Origin: Rhodothermales bacterium
Lineage (GTDB): Bacteria > Bacteroidota > Rhodothermia > Rhodothermales > JANQRZ01
Reading direction: 5' to 3'
DNA: 64,000 nt
Assembly (NCBI GenBank): GCA_039944855.1
Contig: JBDUXZ010000033.1
Coordinates: 50,444-114,443, forward strand
A program made the position numbers and the translations under genes. The notes under the pieces were generated by a model, which worked only from the letters and a program-made list of their open reading frames with translations, ran no database searches and was not told the DNA's origin. Below are positions 43,200-55,966 of the stretch, in pieces. Each line of letters starts with the position of its first letter. Within the stretch, counting starts at the first letter, position 1.

Positions 43200-44774
43200 T
43201 CAGCGGTACTCGTGGAGGAGATCGAGACCGTCCAGCAGAAATTTGCTGTCTGGGTCGTAGCGCAGCCCTTCTTTAATCAGCGCCTCGGCCGCGTCGTAGT
43301 CGTCGGCGCGGACCTCGGCCATCGCCTTCTCGTGGTAGATCGCGCCCATGGCATGCCTCAGCCCTACCATGTCCGGGGCCACCTCCAGCGCGCGCGCGAC
43401 GAGTTCCTCGGCCGCCGCCGTGTCTTCGTAGTACAACGGTGGACGACCCGACGAGACCCGGTAGACGACGAGCCGCCCGTAGGTGTCGGCTACGACGGGG
43501 AACTCGGCGGCGAGGTCGAGCAGGGCTTCGACCTCGTCCAGCGCCTCCTCCATCTCGCCCGACTCGGCGCGGCGAATCGCGTGCATGCAGGACGTAGAGA
43601 CGTACCCTTCGCGGATGCTGTCATCGTCCGGCGCGAGCGCGAACGCCCGGCTGCTCTTCTGCAACGCCGTGTCATAATCCCCGCGCCTAAATTGCGCCGT
43701 CGCCCAATCGTGGTTCGCGGCTGCTTCGAGGTAGGTCAGCGCCTCCTGCGTCTCCGCGTCCGGCGGCAGGTGCTCGGCCGCGAGCGCTACCGTTTCGAGG
43801 GCGGACTCGAACGCGCGTTCCACCATCAGCCTCGCCGCGACGTGCTGCACGAGCAAGAGCGCCACCTCGGCGAACGACGCATCGCCGTGGCGGAGGGCGA
43901 GAGCGTGGTGGAGGTAGGGGCGGACGGCCTCCGGCTCGTCGTTGTGCACGTAGTTCAGCAGCGCTAGGGTCGCGGCGTGGGCCTCCCCGTACTCCTCGCG
44001 CTCGGGCTCGACGATGCGCGCTTTCTCGTAGGCCCGCAGCGCCTCGGCGTACTCCTCGGCTTCGAGGTGGAACGCGCCCTCGTTGTAATAGACGATCCCC
44101 ACGAGCGCCTCCGGCTCGATGGTCCACTCGTCCTCGACGAACGAGCGGTAGATGGCGTCCTCGCCTTCGAGCGCCAGTTCTTCCGCCGTGATCAGCTTGT
44201 ACGTCAGCATGTGCTCGATCACGTCCTCCCGCTCGTCGTCGAAGTCGAAGCCCCTCTTCGGATCGGTGATCTCGATGCGGAGCGCCTCGCCCGCCGGGTC
44301 GACCACGGCGTAGACGTGGACGGGCGTGACGTGGATCGCGACGGGGATGCCGTGGCGCTGCGCGGCGAGGTAGAAGAGCGCCGTCCCGGTGACGCAGTTG
44401 AACCGGCCGCCGTTGGGGAGGGCGGTGAGTTGCGCCTGCTCGTCGTAGCGCTTCAGCACGTCGCGATGCAGCCGTTTGAAGATGGTCTTCGCCTTCTTCG
44501 CCGCCGAGTGCCGGTCCCGAACGTGCTCATCGATCCCGGCGAGCACGCGCCCCACGTAGGCTTCGTGGGCGGCGAGCGCGGCCGGGTCGGACACGCCCTC
44601 GGCGAGCAGCATCGCGCGGACGAGCGGGACGGCCAGCACGCGCTCCTCTTCCCACTGCCCGAGCATGGCCTCCTCTTCGGGCGAGGCGTAGCCTCCGGGC
44701 TGCGCGAGCGCCGTCGCAGCGGCGAGCACCAACAGGGTCAGCAGAGCGAGAAGTCGGGACGCGCGCCGTCGCAT
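43200..44774 (-). CDS. Exported transglutaminase-like and TPR protein
   Basis: A 524-residue protein with a signal peptide (LLALLTLLVLAAATALAQ). Residues about 110-200 resemble a transglutaminase/SirB1-type fold: NGGRFNCVTGTALFYLAAQRHGIPVAIHVTPVHVYAVVD, with a Cys and a later His as a possible catalytic pair. The C-terminal half has TPR-like helices (ALRAYEKARIVEPEREEYGEAHAA, WATAQFRRGDYDTALQKSSRAFALAPDDDSI). It is periplasmic or outer-membrane associated. It could be a peptidase-like enzyme or an inactive scaffold; the sequence does not decide. Confidence 0.72.
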   Translation of the reverse strand: MRRRASRLLALLTLLVLAAATALAQPGGYASPEEEAMLGQWEEERVLAVPLVRAMLLAEGVSDPAALAAHEAYVGRVLAGIDEHVRDRHSAAKKAKTIFKRLHRDVLKRYDEQAQLTALPNGGRFNCVTGTALFYLAAQRHGIPVAIHVTPVHVYAVVDPAGEALRIEITDPKRGFDFDDEREDVIEHMLTYKLITAEELALEGEDAIYRSFVEDEWTIEPEALVGIVYYNEGAFHLEAEEYAEALRAYEKARIVEPEREEYGEAHAATLALLNYVHNDEPEAVRPYLHHALALRHGDASFAEVALLLVQHVAARLMVERAFESALETVALAAEHLPPDAETQEALTYLEAAANHDWATAQFRRGDYDTALQKSSRAFALAPDDDSIREGYVSTSCMHAIRRAESGEMEEALDEVEALLDLAAEFPVVADTYGRLVVYRVSSGRPPLYYEDTAAAEELVARALEVAPDMVGLRHAMGAIYHEKAMAEVRADDYDAAEALIKEGLRYDPDSKFLLDGLDLLHEYR

Positions 44775-44800
44775 GAGGCCGAGGGGGTTCGTGGGAGGCC

Positions 44801-44809
44801 CCCAATATA
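44801..44809 (-). promoter_or_regulatory. TATATTGGG promoter element
   Basis: The minus strand reads TATATTGGG, 27 bp ahead of the transglutaminase/TPR gene's ATG. Confidence 0.4.
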
Positions 44810-44856
44810 ACGGCCGATCTCTCCACACGCGCCGCGCCGATCTCCGTGCGCGGCGT

Positions 44857-45072
44857 GTGCCATTCGCGCCCGCGCGCGCCGCCTATCGCCCTCTCTTACG
44901 CCGCATCCTCTCCGACGTGCTCGGGCGCGAGGTCCGCGTGCAGCAGGTCCCGACCGAAGGCGGCGTCGAGCGATCGCGCTACCTCGATGCCCTCGCGATC
45001 ATCTGGATCACGCACGCGATGCGGAGCGGCGGCGGCGGCCACGCCTTCAAGCTGTTGCAGAAATCGACCTAA
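44857..45072 (+). CDS. Possible small protein with GTG start (71 aa)
   Basis: A 71-residue reading with host-like third-position GC: PFAPARAAYRPLLRRILSDVLGREVRVQQVPTEGGVERSRYLDALAIIWITHAMRSGGGGHAFKLL. The mix of basic and hydrophobic residues looks protein-like. The GTG at 44857 is chosen because the reading further upstream runs into the divergent gene's leader; no clear ribosome-binding site is seen. I recognise no family. Confidence 0.4.
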   Translation: MPFAPARAAYRPLLRRILSDVLGREVRVQQVPTEGGVERSRYLDALAIIWITHAMRSGGGGHAFKLLQKST

Positions 45073-45106
45073 AAGGAATAGATCCGAAGCGGGGCCCAAC
45101 AGAAAC

Positions 45107-45132
45107 GCCCGGCAGCTTACGGGCTGTCGGGC
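45107..45132 (-). terminator. Probable terminator of the atpDC operon
   Basis: GCCCGGCAGC pairs with GCTGTCGGGC (one G-U) around a 6-base loop. On the minus strand it is followed by GTTTCTGTT. It lies 30 bp past the atpC stop. Confidence 0.6.
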
Positions 45133-45161
45133 GCTTGGGGTGATGGGGTCCTGTGGTGCTG

Positions 45162-45584
45162 CTAGCGGCTGCCGACGCGGCCGAGCGCGAGGCGGGCGCG
45201 GTTGCGCGAGCGTTCGAGGTCGGCTTCGGCGGCGGCGCGTTCCTCGGGGGTCTGGCTCTCGCGGAGCCGTTCGCGGGCGCGCTCCTCGGCGGCTTTCGCC
45301 CGTTCGAGGTCGATCTCGCCGACAGGCTCGGCCGTCTCCGTCACCATGATCACGCGGTTGTCGAGGACCTCGACGAACCCGCCGGACGTGGCGAACTGGA
45401 CGGACTCGCCGCTGGGCGTCGTGATCGTGACGGGGCCGACGCCCGTCGCCGCGATCATCGGGGCGTGGTTGTAGAGGACTTCGAACGAGCCCTCGACGCC
45501 GGGGGCGCGGAAGCTCGTCGCCTCGCCCCGGAAGGCGCTCCGGTCGGGCGCGACGATCTCGACGTTCAGGGTGCCTGCGGCCAT
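45162..45584 (-). CDS. atpC: ATP synthase F1 epsilon subunit
   Basis: A 140-residue epsilon subunit. The beta-sandwich opens LNVEIVAPDRSAFRGEATSFRAPGVEGSFEVLYNHAPMIA and ends FVEVLDNRVIMVTETAEPV, then a helical hairpin (DLERAKAAEERARERLRESQTPEERAAAEADLERSRNRARLAL). It links rotation of the F0 ring to the catalytic hexamer. It follows atpD after an 88-bp repeat spacer. The other ATP synthase genes are not in the window. Confidence 0.92.
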   Translation of the reverse strand: MAAGTLNVEIVAPDRSAFRGEATSFRAPGVEGSFEVLYNHAPMIAATGVGPVTITTPSGESVQFATSGGFVEVLDNRVIMVTETAEPVGEIDLERAKAAEERARERLRESQTPEERAAAEADLERSRNRARLALGRVGSR

Positions 45585-45672
45585 TTCAAGTGGGGAGTTA
45601 CGAGTGGCGAATGACGAGTGGTGCGCTTGCGGCACCCGCTCGTCACTCGTCGCGCGTCATTCGGAATTCGGT
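45585..45672. repeat. GACGAGT/ACTCGTC inverted spacer, copy 2
   Basis: GAGTGGCGAATGACGAGTGG and CGCTCGTCACTCGTCGCGCG arms form a hairpin that exactly fills the gap between atpD and atpC. It is related to 37056-37133 and 52675-52758. Confidence 0.7.
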
Positions 45673-48449
<2,777 letters not shown>

Positions 48450-48463
<14 letters not shown>

Positions 48464-48749
48464 CGAGCACCTCCACTTCGCGTTCGAGCCGGTCACCGAG
48501 TTCGTCTTCGGCCACATCGAGGTCGTAGCGCGCTTGCAGGTTCATCCAGAACTGCGCGCTCATCCCGAAGAACCGGCCGAGCCGGAGCGCGGTGTCGGCC
48601 GTCACCCGACGCTTGCCGTGGACGATCTCGTTGATCCGTCGCGCTGGGACGCGGATGGAGAGCGCGAGCCGGTTCTGACTCAACTCCATCGGGTCCAGGA
48701 ACTCCTCTTGCAAGATTTCGCCCGGATGAACGGGCGTCAGCTTATCCAT
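48450..48749 (-). CDS. higA: HigA-type antitoxin (XRE family)
   Basis: A 99-residue helix-turn-helix protein: VHPGEILQEEFLDPMELSQNRLALSIRVPARRINEIVHGKRRVTADTALRLGRFFGMSAQFWMNLQARYDLDVA, the HigA/VapI pattern. It would bind the HigB toxin and repress the operon. The toxin gene comes first (48758-49042), the order typical for higBA. The ATG at 48749 lies 8 bp after the toxin stop. Confidence 0.92.
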
Positions 48750-48757
48750 AGCGTGCC

Positions 48758-49042
48758 TCAGTGGTAGTCTTCGATTTCGACCTCGTAAGCGTCCCCGCTG
48801 CGCCAGACGAAGCAGAGGCGCCATTGTCGGTTGATGCGGATGCTGTGTTGGCCGGATCGGTCTCCCTTCAGCGCTTCAAGCCGGTTGCCGGGGGGCACTC
48901 GAAGGTCATCGAGCGAGATCGCAGCGTCGAGCATCCTCAGCTTCTTGAGAGCTCTACGTTGAGTGTCTTCGGGTATTTTCTTCGAGCGCCGACGGTTAAA
49001 TAATGCGTCGGCTTCTTTGTCCTTGAAGGATTTGATTGCCAT
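48758..49042 (-). CDS. higB: HigB-type toxin (RelE superfamily)
   Basis: A 94-residue ribosome-dependent mRNA endonuclease by family: IKSFKDKEADALFNRRRSKKIPEDTQRRALKKLRMLDAAISLDDLRVPPGNRLEALKGDRSGQHSIRINRQWRLCFVW...YEVEIEDYH. The closing 'ED-YH' is the typical HigB C-terminus. It is the first gene of the module and is preceded by an AT-rich promoter region. Confidence 0.93.
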   Translation of the reverse strand: MAIKSFKDKEADALFNRRRSKKIPEDTQRRALKKLRMLDAAISLDDLRVPPGNRLEALKGDRSGQHSIRINRQWRLCFVWRSGDAYEVEIEDYH

Positions 49043-49103
49043 AATTTTGATTGTTGAAGGTCGTAATCATTGCTCTTTTTCTCTATTTATGAGATCTGAT
49101 TCT

Positions 49104-49125
49104 CTATTCGCAAAAGGCTGAATAG
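49104..49125. promoter_or_regulatory. Inverted repeat in the higBA promoter region
   Basis: CTATTC and GAATAG lie 10 bases apart in the AT-rich DNA upstream of higB (49043-49140), a plausible HigA operator. A second perfect inverted repeat, TTAACGC-cgc-GCGTTAA, lies at 49142-49158 next to the anmK end. Confidence 0.4.
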
Positions 49126-49173
49126 GGAAATAATGACACCCTTAACGCCGCGCGTTAAACGCGGTTCCGTATC

Positions 49174-50364
49174 TCAGGGCAGGGCGAGGGTGCCGAGGAG
49201 CGCCGGGCGGGACGCGCCGGTGACGCTCGGAAGGTTCGTCGGGACGCCGTTCATAAACTCGTGCGCGAGGACGGCGAAGCAGAGCGCCTCTTTGGCGTCG
49301 GGGGCCACGCCGTAGTCGGCCGTGGTGCGGACGGGGACGGGGGCGAAGGCGACGGCGAGCTGGCGCATCAGTTCCCGGTTGTGGACGCCGCCGCCGGAGA
49401 CGACGAGGGCGTCGAGCGGGGCGTCCCCGGCGAAGCGCTGGACGGCCTCGGCGACGGAGCGGGCGGTGAGCGCCGTCGCCGTGGCGAGGAGGTCCTCCGG
49501 CTTCGCGGCACCGCGCGCGACGAGCGCCTCGACGTAGTCGGTCCCGAACGCCTCGCGGCCCGTCGACTTCGGCGGCGGGCGGTGGAAGTAGTCGTCGGCG
49601 AGGAGGTCGGCGAGGAGGGCTTCGTCGGGCGTGCCGGCGGCAGCATGCGTGCCGTCGCGGTCGTAGGGCTCGCCGAAGAGGCGGCGGGCGAGCGCGTCGA
49701 GGACCATGTTGGCTGGGCCGGTGTCGAAGGCGGAGACGGCCTCCGGCCCCGCTCCACGCGGGAGGACGGTCACGTTCGCGATCCCGCCGAGGTTGAGGAG
49801 CGCCCGCTGCTCGTCGGCGTCGGCGAACATCACCCAGTCGAAGTACGGGACGAGCGGGGCGCCCTGCCCGCCGAGCGCGACGTCGGCCGTGCGGAAGTCG
49901 CCGACGACGGGGACGCCGAGCCGGGCGGCGACGACGGCCGACGCGCCGAGTTGGAGCGTCGAGGCCACGCCCTCGGCCCCGGCGAAGCACTCGGCGTCGG
50001 GGACGTGGTGGGCGGTGTGGCCGTGGGAGCCGATGAGGTCGATCGCGGACATGTCGAGCCCGGCCGTCTCCGCCGTGTGCTCGATGGCGTCGGCGAAGAG
50101 CCGGCCGAGGAGCGCGTGGAGCTGGGAGAGATCGCGGACGTTCGACGTCGCGACCTCGACGTTGCGGTGGAGTGTCTCGCGGACCTCGGCGGGGTAGTCC
50201 GTGTGCCGGAACGCGAGGGGCTCCAACGCGAGGGATCGCCCGCTGCCGCGCAGCCGCGCGATCGCCACATCGATGCCGTCGAGCGAGGTCCCGCTCATCA
50301 GCCCGGCGACGACCCGCTCCGGGGCGTCCAGCAATCGGCGCAACGCCTCCATCGGCTGGCTCAC
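49174..50364 (-). CDS. anmK: Anhydro-N-acetylmuramic acid kinase
   Basis: A 396-residue sugar kinase for recycling cell-wall anhydroMurNAc, phosphorylating it with hydrolysis of the 1,6-anhydro ring. It has VAGLMSGTSLDGIDVAIARL, IDLIGSHGHTAHH (with the catalytic Asp region VVGDFRTADVALGGQGAPLVPYFD), LLNLGGIANVTVLP, FDTGPANMVLDA and VVSGGGVHNRELM. The start follows the TPR gene's stop by one base, so it is co-transcribed with the TPR and glycosyltransferase genes. Confidence 0.95.
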   Translation of the reverse strand: MSQPMEALRRLLDAPERVVAGLMSGTSLDGIDVAIARLRGSGRSLALEPLAFRHTDYPAEVRETLHRNVEVATSNVRDLSQLHALLGRLFADAIEHTAETAGLDMSAIDLIGSHGHTAHHVPDAECFAGAEGVASTLQLGASAVVAARLGVPVVGDFRTADVALGGQGAPLVPYFDWVMFADADEQRALLNLGGIANVTVLPRGAGPEAVSAFDTGPANMVLDALARRLFGEPYDRDGTHAAAGTPDEALLADLLADDYFHRPPPKSTGREAFGTDYVEALVARGAAKPEDLLATATALTARSVAEAVQRFAGDAPLDALVVSGGGVHNRELMRQLAVAFAPVPVRTTADYGVAPDAKEALCFAVLAHEFMNGVPTNLPSVTGASRPALLGTLALP

Positions 50365-50365
50365 G

Positions 50366-51091
50366 TCAGTTCCCGCTGCCGGCAGCGAGGCGGCGTAGCT
50401 CGGCCGCCTTGCTCAGCAGTTCCGTAGCGCGCTCGGGGCGCTGGTCGGCGAGTTGCTCGTAGGCGTGGGCCGCGGCGTCGTACTGCTTCTGCGCCTCGTA
50501 AATCCGCGCGAGGGTTTCCGACACCATCTCGTCGTCATCGTCCTCTTCCTCCTCGACGGCGTCGTCTTTAAAGTGCGCGTCGGGGCGGATGCGGGGCGCG
50601 TTCTCGATCTGCCGGATGAGCGTGTCGAGGTCGTCGGGCTCGTCGTCGGGCTCGGGCTCGGCGTGGCTTTCGGCTTCGGCGATGGCGTCTGCCGCCTCGA
50701 CCATGTCCGCGCCTTCCTCTTCGCTCCACGACGCATTGTCCGCCGGCGCTTCGTCCATCGGCGCTTCGTCGAAGTCAGCGGCGGGGGCGGGCGCAACCGG
50801 CGTGGCGGGCTCGTCTTCGACCGGCACGCTCCGCAGGAGCCGGGTGCGCTCGCGGATAATGAGCGGGCTGCCGGGCATGAGGAAATAGGCCCGGTGCCAC
50901 GCCTCCAGCGCGCCGTTCGCCCGGCCGCTCGCCTCGTACGCTTTGGCGAGCAGGACGTGCGCGGTGACGTAGGCGGGGAAGTCCGCGATGAGGCGTTCGA
51001 GCACGGCGACGGCCTCGTCGGTGCGGGCCTCGGCGAGGTGGCGGGCAGCGTCTTGGATCCCAGCGGCGGGCGGCGGAGTCGGGCGGGTCAT
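50366..51091 (-). CDS. TPR protein with acidic linker
   Basis: A 241-residue soluble protein. An N-terminal TPR pair (IQDAARHLAEARTDEAVAVLERLIADFPAYVTAHVLLAKAYEASGRANGALEAWHRAYFLMPGSPL) and a C-terminal TPR (ETLARIYEAQKQYDAAAHAYEQLADQRPERATELLSKAAELRRL) flank a long acidic, Pro/Ala-rich stretch (about 95-185). The ATG overlaps the glycosyltransferase stop by 4 bp. It probably scaffolds a partner, possibly the glycosyltransferase; this is inference from the coupling only. Confidence 0.8.
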   Translation of the reverse strand: MTRPTPPPAAGIQDAARHLAEARTDEAVAVLERLIADFPAYVTAHVLLAKAYEASGRANGALEAWHRAYFLMPGSPLIIRERTRLLRSVPVEDEPATPVAPAPAADFDEAPMDEAPADNASWSEEEGADMVEAADAIAEAESHAEPEPDDEPDDLDTLIRQIENAPRIRPDAHFKDDAVEEEEDDDDEMVSETLARIYEAQKQYDAAAHAYEQLADQRPERATELLSKAAELRRLAAGSGN

Positions 51092-52674
51092 GCGCGCGGT
51101 GGCGGTACCTGTCGAGCAGAGGAGGCGAGCGGATCGTCGCTCGGCTGCAAGGTACGACCGTTCGCAAACGCCCGGCGTTTCTGCACCGCGTCGTGCACGC
51201 AGACGAACCCGAAGCCCACAGTGAACATGAGTTGGAACGGCGCCGCCACCCACTCCCCGCTCACGACGAGCGCGACGAGCCCCGCCGCGCAGTACAGCGC
51301 GAGCCCGGCCTCCAGCCACGACAGGAGGGACCGCTCCGGCGAGCCGTAGTCCTTCGCTAATGGCAGCCCGGACTCCCCCGGCACCGCCGCGTCCGGCGCC
51401 ACGGTGCTCAGCTTCGGCGTGCGGACGAACGGGGAGCGGCGGCGGAGCAGGGCTTCGGCGGCGCCCTTCGTGTTCGAGAGCGCGAGGCCCATCGACGCGG
51501 TGAGGAACCACGGGAAGAGCAGCATCCGGCGCGGCCAGTCGGCGTAGAGGGCGCGCTGCGCGAAGAGGTGCGCCAGCGTCATCCCGGCGAAGGCGAAGAG
51601 CCCGAAGCCCATCACGCCGAGGTAGGCGTCGGAGATGCCGGCGCCGAGGGCGTGCGCGGTGAGGAGCGGGGCGTGGAGGACGGCCGCGAGGAGGATCGCC
51701 GGGAAGACGACGAAGCCGGTGAGGTGGAGCGTGCCTTCGAGCTTGACCCGCATCGGGAGCGGGCGCTGGCCCGGCGCCGTCCGCCACAGCCGGCCGAGCA
51801 TCTTCCGCGCCGTCTCGGCCGTGCCCTTCGTCCAGCGGAACTGCTGCTGCCGCCACGCCGCCACGCTCGCGGGCAGCTCGGCCGGCACGCCGAGGTCGCC
51901 GACGAAGCGGAAGCGCCAGCCCGCGAGCTGGGCCCGGTACGAGAGGTCGAGGTCTTCGGTGAGCGTGTCGGCCTGCCAGCCGCCGGCGGCGTCGATGCAC
52001 GCCCGCCGCCACACGCCGGCCGTGCCGTTGAAGTTCATGAAGCACTCGGTCTCGTTGCGGACGCCCTGCTCGATCACGAAGTGCGCGTCGAGCAGGGCCG
52101 ACTGCGCGACGGTGAGGACGGACCCCGCGTTGAGGTGGCTCCACCGCGCCTGCACGAGCCCGATGCCGGGGTCGGCGAAGTGCGGGACGGTCTGGAGCAG
52201 GAAATCCTCCGGCGGCACGAAATCCGCGTCGAAGACGGCCACGAGGTCGCCGCGCGCGAAGCCGAGCCCGTTCGCGAGCGCGCCCGCTTTGTAGCCCGCC
52301 CGGTCGTCCCGGCAGACGTGGACGATGTCGACGCCGCGCTGCCGCCAGTGCGCCACGCGCTCGGCGACGACGGCCCGCGTCTCGTCCGTCGAGTCGTCGA
52401 GCACCTGGAGTTCGAGACGGCCCGCCGGATACTCCAGCCGCACGCACGCGTCGATCAGCCGGGCGGCGACGTAGCGCTCGTTGTAGAGCGGGAGCTGGAC
52501 GGTGAGCACCGGCCACCCCATCGGCCCGACCCCGGGGAGGTCGCCGGGCTCGGGCACCGGCCCCGGCCGCAGCCGGTCGGCCCGCGCGTACCGGTACGCC
52601 AGCCAGAGCTGGTTCAGCCCGAAGACGAGCAGCACCAGCATCGAGGCGGCGTAGAGGACGGCGAGCGTGGTCAT
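51088..52674 (-). CDS. Membrane glycosyltransferase family 2 protein
   Basis: A 528-residue enzyme with an N-terminal helix (TLAVLYAASMLVLLVFGLNQLWLAY), a GT-A domain with LQVLDDSTDETRA, LVAVFDADFVPPEDFL (DxD), LTEDLDLSYRAQLAGWR and QQQFRWTKGTAET (QxxRW), and about four C-terminal helices. This is the processive cellulose-synthase-like layout. The product is unknown. It follows the LptE gene and repeat spacer and is coupled to the TPR gene. Confidence 0.92.
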   Translation of the reverse strand: MTTLAVLYAASMLVLLVFGLNQLWLAYRYARADRLRPGPVPEPGDLPGVGPMGWPVLTVQLPLYNERYVAARLIDACVRLEYPAGRLELQVLDDSTDETRAVVAERVAHWRQRGVDIVHVCRDDRAGYKAGALANGLGFARGDLVAVFDADFVPPEDFLLQTVPHFADPGIGLVQARWSHLNAGSVLTVAQSALLDAHFVIEQGVRNETECFMNFNGTAGVWRRACIDAAGGWQADTLTEDLDLSYRAQLAGWRFRFVGDLGVPAELPASVAAWRQQQFRWTKGTAETARKMLGRLWRTAPGQRPLPMRVKLEGTLHLTGFVVFPAILLAAVLHAPLLTAHALGAGISDAYLGVMGFGLFAFAGMTLAHLFAQRALYADWPRRMLLFPWFLTASMGLALSNTKGAAEALLRRRSPFVRTPKLSTVAPDAAVPGESGLPLAKDYGSPERSLLSWLEAGLALYCAAGLVALVVSGEWVAAPFQLMFTVGFGFVCVHDAVQKRRAFANGRTLQPSDDPLASSARQVPPPRA

Positions 52675-52758
52675 GCCAATGATGAGTTACGGACGTCGAG
52701 CGACGAATGGGTGCCGCATGATAACTCGTCGCTCGTCACGCAGCATTCGTCGCTCGCC
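52675..52758. repeat. GACGAGT/ACTCGTC inverted spacer, copy 3
   Basis: GATGAGTTACGGACGTCGAG and ACTCGTCGCTCGTCAC...ATTCGTCGCTCG arms exactly fill the gap between the glycosyltransferase start and the LptE stop. Confidence 0.65.
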
Positions 52759-53315
52759 TCACCAATCGGACGTGGCGGCGGTGAAGATGTCGTCGGCGAT
52801 CTGCCGGAGCACGGCGACGGCCGTTTCCTGCTCGTTCTCGATCTGCGTCGCGTCGTACTCCGCAGACGCCGTGAAACTACGCGCGAGGAGTTCCTCGTCC
52901 TCCACCCGGTCGAAGTAGCGGACGGTGACGGTGATCGTGACGCGGTTGAGCGCGGCGACCTCGTTCCCCGTCACGGCGACGGGCTCGTTCTGATAGCGGT
53001 CGATGGCGGCGGTGACGACGGCGTCGGCGGCGTTCTCGTCCGGTTCGAGGGCGAGCCGGGTCTGCCGGGCGAAGCGCTGGATGAGGAAATCGGTCAGCGC
53101 CTCGTTCATGCCGGGCACGCCGCCGAGGCTTCGGTCCTCGGCGAGCGGCACGGCGACCGTGTCGAGCCGCTCGGGGATCGAGGCCCCGCTGAAGCTATAG
53201 AAGCCGCAGGCGGGGAGGGAAAGGAGGGAAAGGAGGGAAAGGAGAGAGGGTCGGGTCTGCCCCCCTCCATTCCCTCTCCCCTTTTCTCTTCTCCCTTCCG
53301 CCCTTCCGCCCTTCC

Positions 53316-53319
<4 letters not shown>
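52759..53319 (-). CDS. lptE: LptE-like lipoprotein
   Basis: A 186-residue lipoprotein, the outer-membrane partner of LptD in lipopolysaccharide assembly. The lipobox is LPAC at about residue 35-38, followed by GFYSFSGASIPERLDTVAVP and the VTITVTVRYFDR...LLARSFTASAEYD strands of LptE. The signal peptide is odd: 24 polar and basic residues, then SLLSLLSLLSL encoded by a 9-bp tandem repeat. The only ATG is at 53319, overlapping the sigma-54 activator stop by 4 bp. Confidence 0.82.
53216..53245. repeat. 9-bp tandem repeat in the LptE signal peptide
   Basis: GGAGGGAAA is repeated three times or more on the plus strand. On the coding strand it gives repeated Leu-Ser-Leu, the hydrophobic core of the signal peptide. 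Copy-number change would stay in frame. Confidence 0.8.
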
Positions 53320-54656
<1,337 letters not shown>

Positions 54657-54773
54657 GCTTCGTTCAAACGAGGGGCGCGGGGAGATCGCGCGGGGAGAGG
54701 CTGGGCGCGATGGGATAGCAAGGTACGCGACACCGCCGCCCCGGCTCCCGTCGCCCTCCCCAATTCCCGAGCG

Positions 54774-55112
54774 CTACGGCTCGCGCCGTGGTACGCGCTC
54801 GAATGCCTCGCGCACGCGGAGAATCCGCCGCGTCGCCTCGAAGTTGCGGCCGAAGCGGTCGATCCCCTCGGCACGCATCCGCTCGGCGTCGTTCTCGGCG
54901 TAGCGGATGAAGTCGTCGTGGCTGCCCAGCCGGTAGAGGATGGTCCAGCGCGGGTCGGCGCCGCTCTCCTCGTGGAAGTCCTCGTCGCTCAGCCACTCGG
55001 CCGACTCAAAGCCGGGGAGCTGGAGCATCTCGCGGATGTGGCCGGGCAACCACGCGGCGTAGTCGTCCGCGATCTTGTGCTTGACGGTGAGGTTGACTTC
55101 GTAGATAATCAT
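54774..55112 (-). CDS. DUF4286 family protein (112 aa)
   Basis: A 112-residue protein with the DUF4286 pattern: [41 protein letters not shown], then WTILYRLGSHDDFIRYAENDAERMRAEGIDRFG. The ferredoxin-like fold is suggested by analogy to stress-responsive dabb-type barrels. The function is unknown. It overlaps the upstream gene's stop by 4 bp (ATGA) and lies in the miaB operon. Confidence 0.85.
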   Translation of the reverse strand: MIIYEVNLTVKHKIADDYAAWLPGHIREMLQLPGFESAEWLSDEDFHEESGADPRWTILYRLGSHDDFIRYAENDAERMRAEGIDRFGRNFEATRRILRVREAFERVPRREP

Positions 55113-55966
55113 GGCTTGGAGGAATCAGAGTCGCTAGGAGGAGTCGTACGCCGGCGGACCTCATACCAGAATGTAGTGATGCTCTTACCGTCCACTTTGA
55201 GTCCGTCGGTAAGGGCAGCTACAAAGTCGATCGCCTCTGTTCGCTTGGCAGTCTCGTACAAATTGATCCGCGAGACGAGCGATCTCACCATACGCCCTTC
55301 CGCATGGTGATGCAGGCTCGGATTGGGTCTAACGATATCGAGCGTGTAGCTAATGAATGCGGCAGGCTCGCCGCCCCACGTATCGACACTGTCGATCTGC
55401 ATGGTCATGGCTTTCTGCGTGGCAGGATACCGCGACTCGTGAATCTGATCGAGCACGGCGATCGGCACAGTCCACTTTTGACCTACCTCAACTGAAGCTG
55501 AAGGGAAATAAGCATCTTCGAGTTCGAAGGGGCGACCTTCAATCATCGATTCCATCTCTTCAGTAGCGTTGGGACCGAGCAAGCGAACTGCCCAACCTTC
55601 CGGCTCTCTCTCAAAGAGGATAGGCGCGTTCAAAAGTGCCCACGAACTGGGTCCGCTCCCGACTAATTTTTCTCCTTCCCAATGGGTTCGGTATCCATTG
55701 AATTTGGTCATAGTCTCGGACACCTGCAAAAGCCGTTCGTCACTCACGGACAACGCCTCAAAGCATCCTGTCCCCTCGCCCTCGTGGGACATCACTACCG
55801 GATCCTCCCAATCCTCTCGCATCGCTTTCATCTTTGTGATGAAAGTCCCCGCTCCACACACCTCGCTTCCCTCGGGCAGGACCCAACCAGACAACTGTAC
55901 CGGTTGCGCCGCGAGAGGGGGTACCAGCAGTGCCAGCACGACGGAGAGGTGTGCTACGCCCCTCAT
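55109..55966 (-). CDS. Exported hypothetical protein (285 aa)
   Basis: A 285-residue protein with a signal peptide ([16 protein letters not shown]). Cysteines in SEVCGAGTF and GTGCFEAL may pair. The second half ([54 protein letters not shown]) is strand-rich and recalls DUF-type domains of Bacteroidota exported proteins. Its G+C is lower than in the surrounding genes. It is coupled to miaB by a 4-bp overlap and to the DUF4286 gene in the same way. I recognise no named family. Confidence 0.7.
   Translation of the reverse strand: MRGVAHLSVVLALLVPPLAAQPVQLSGWVLPEGSEVCGAGTFITKMKAMREDWEDPVVMSHEGEGTGCFEALSVSDERLLQVSETMTKFNGYRTHWEGEKLVGSGPSSWALLNAPILFEREPEGWAVRLLGPNATEEMESMIEGRPFELEDAYFPSASVEVGQKWTVPIAVLDQIHESRYPATQKAMTMQIDSVDTWGGEPAAFISYTLDIVRPNPSLHHHAEGRMVRSLVSRINLYETAKRTEAIDFVAALTDGLKVDGKSITTFWYEVRRRTTPPSDSDSSKP

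Noticed and set aside
53216..53245. Short regular repeats that might suggest a CRISPR-like array
   Set aside because: The 9-bp units are directly tandem with no spacers and lie in the lptE signal sequence; no cas genes are present.
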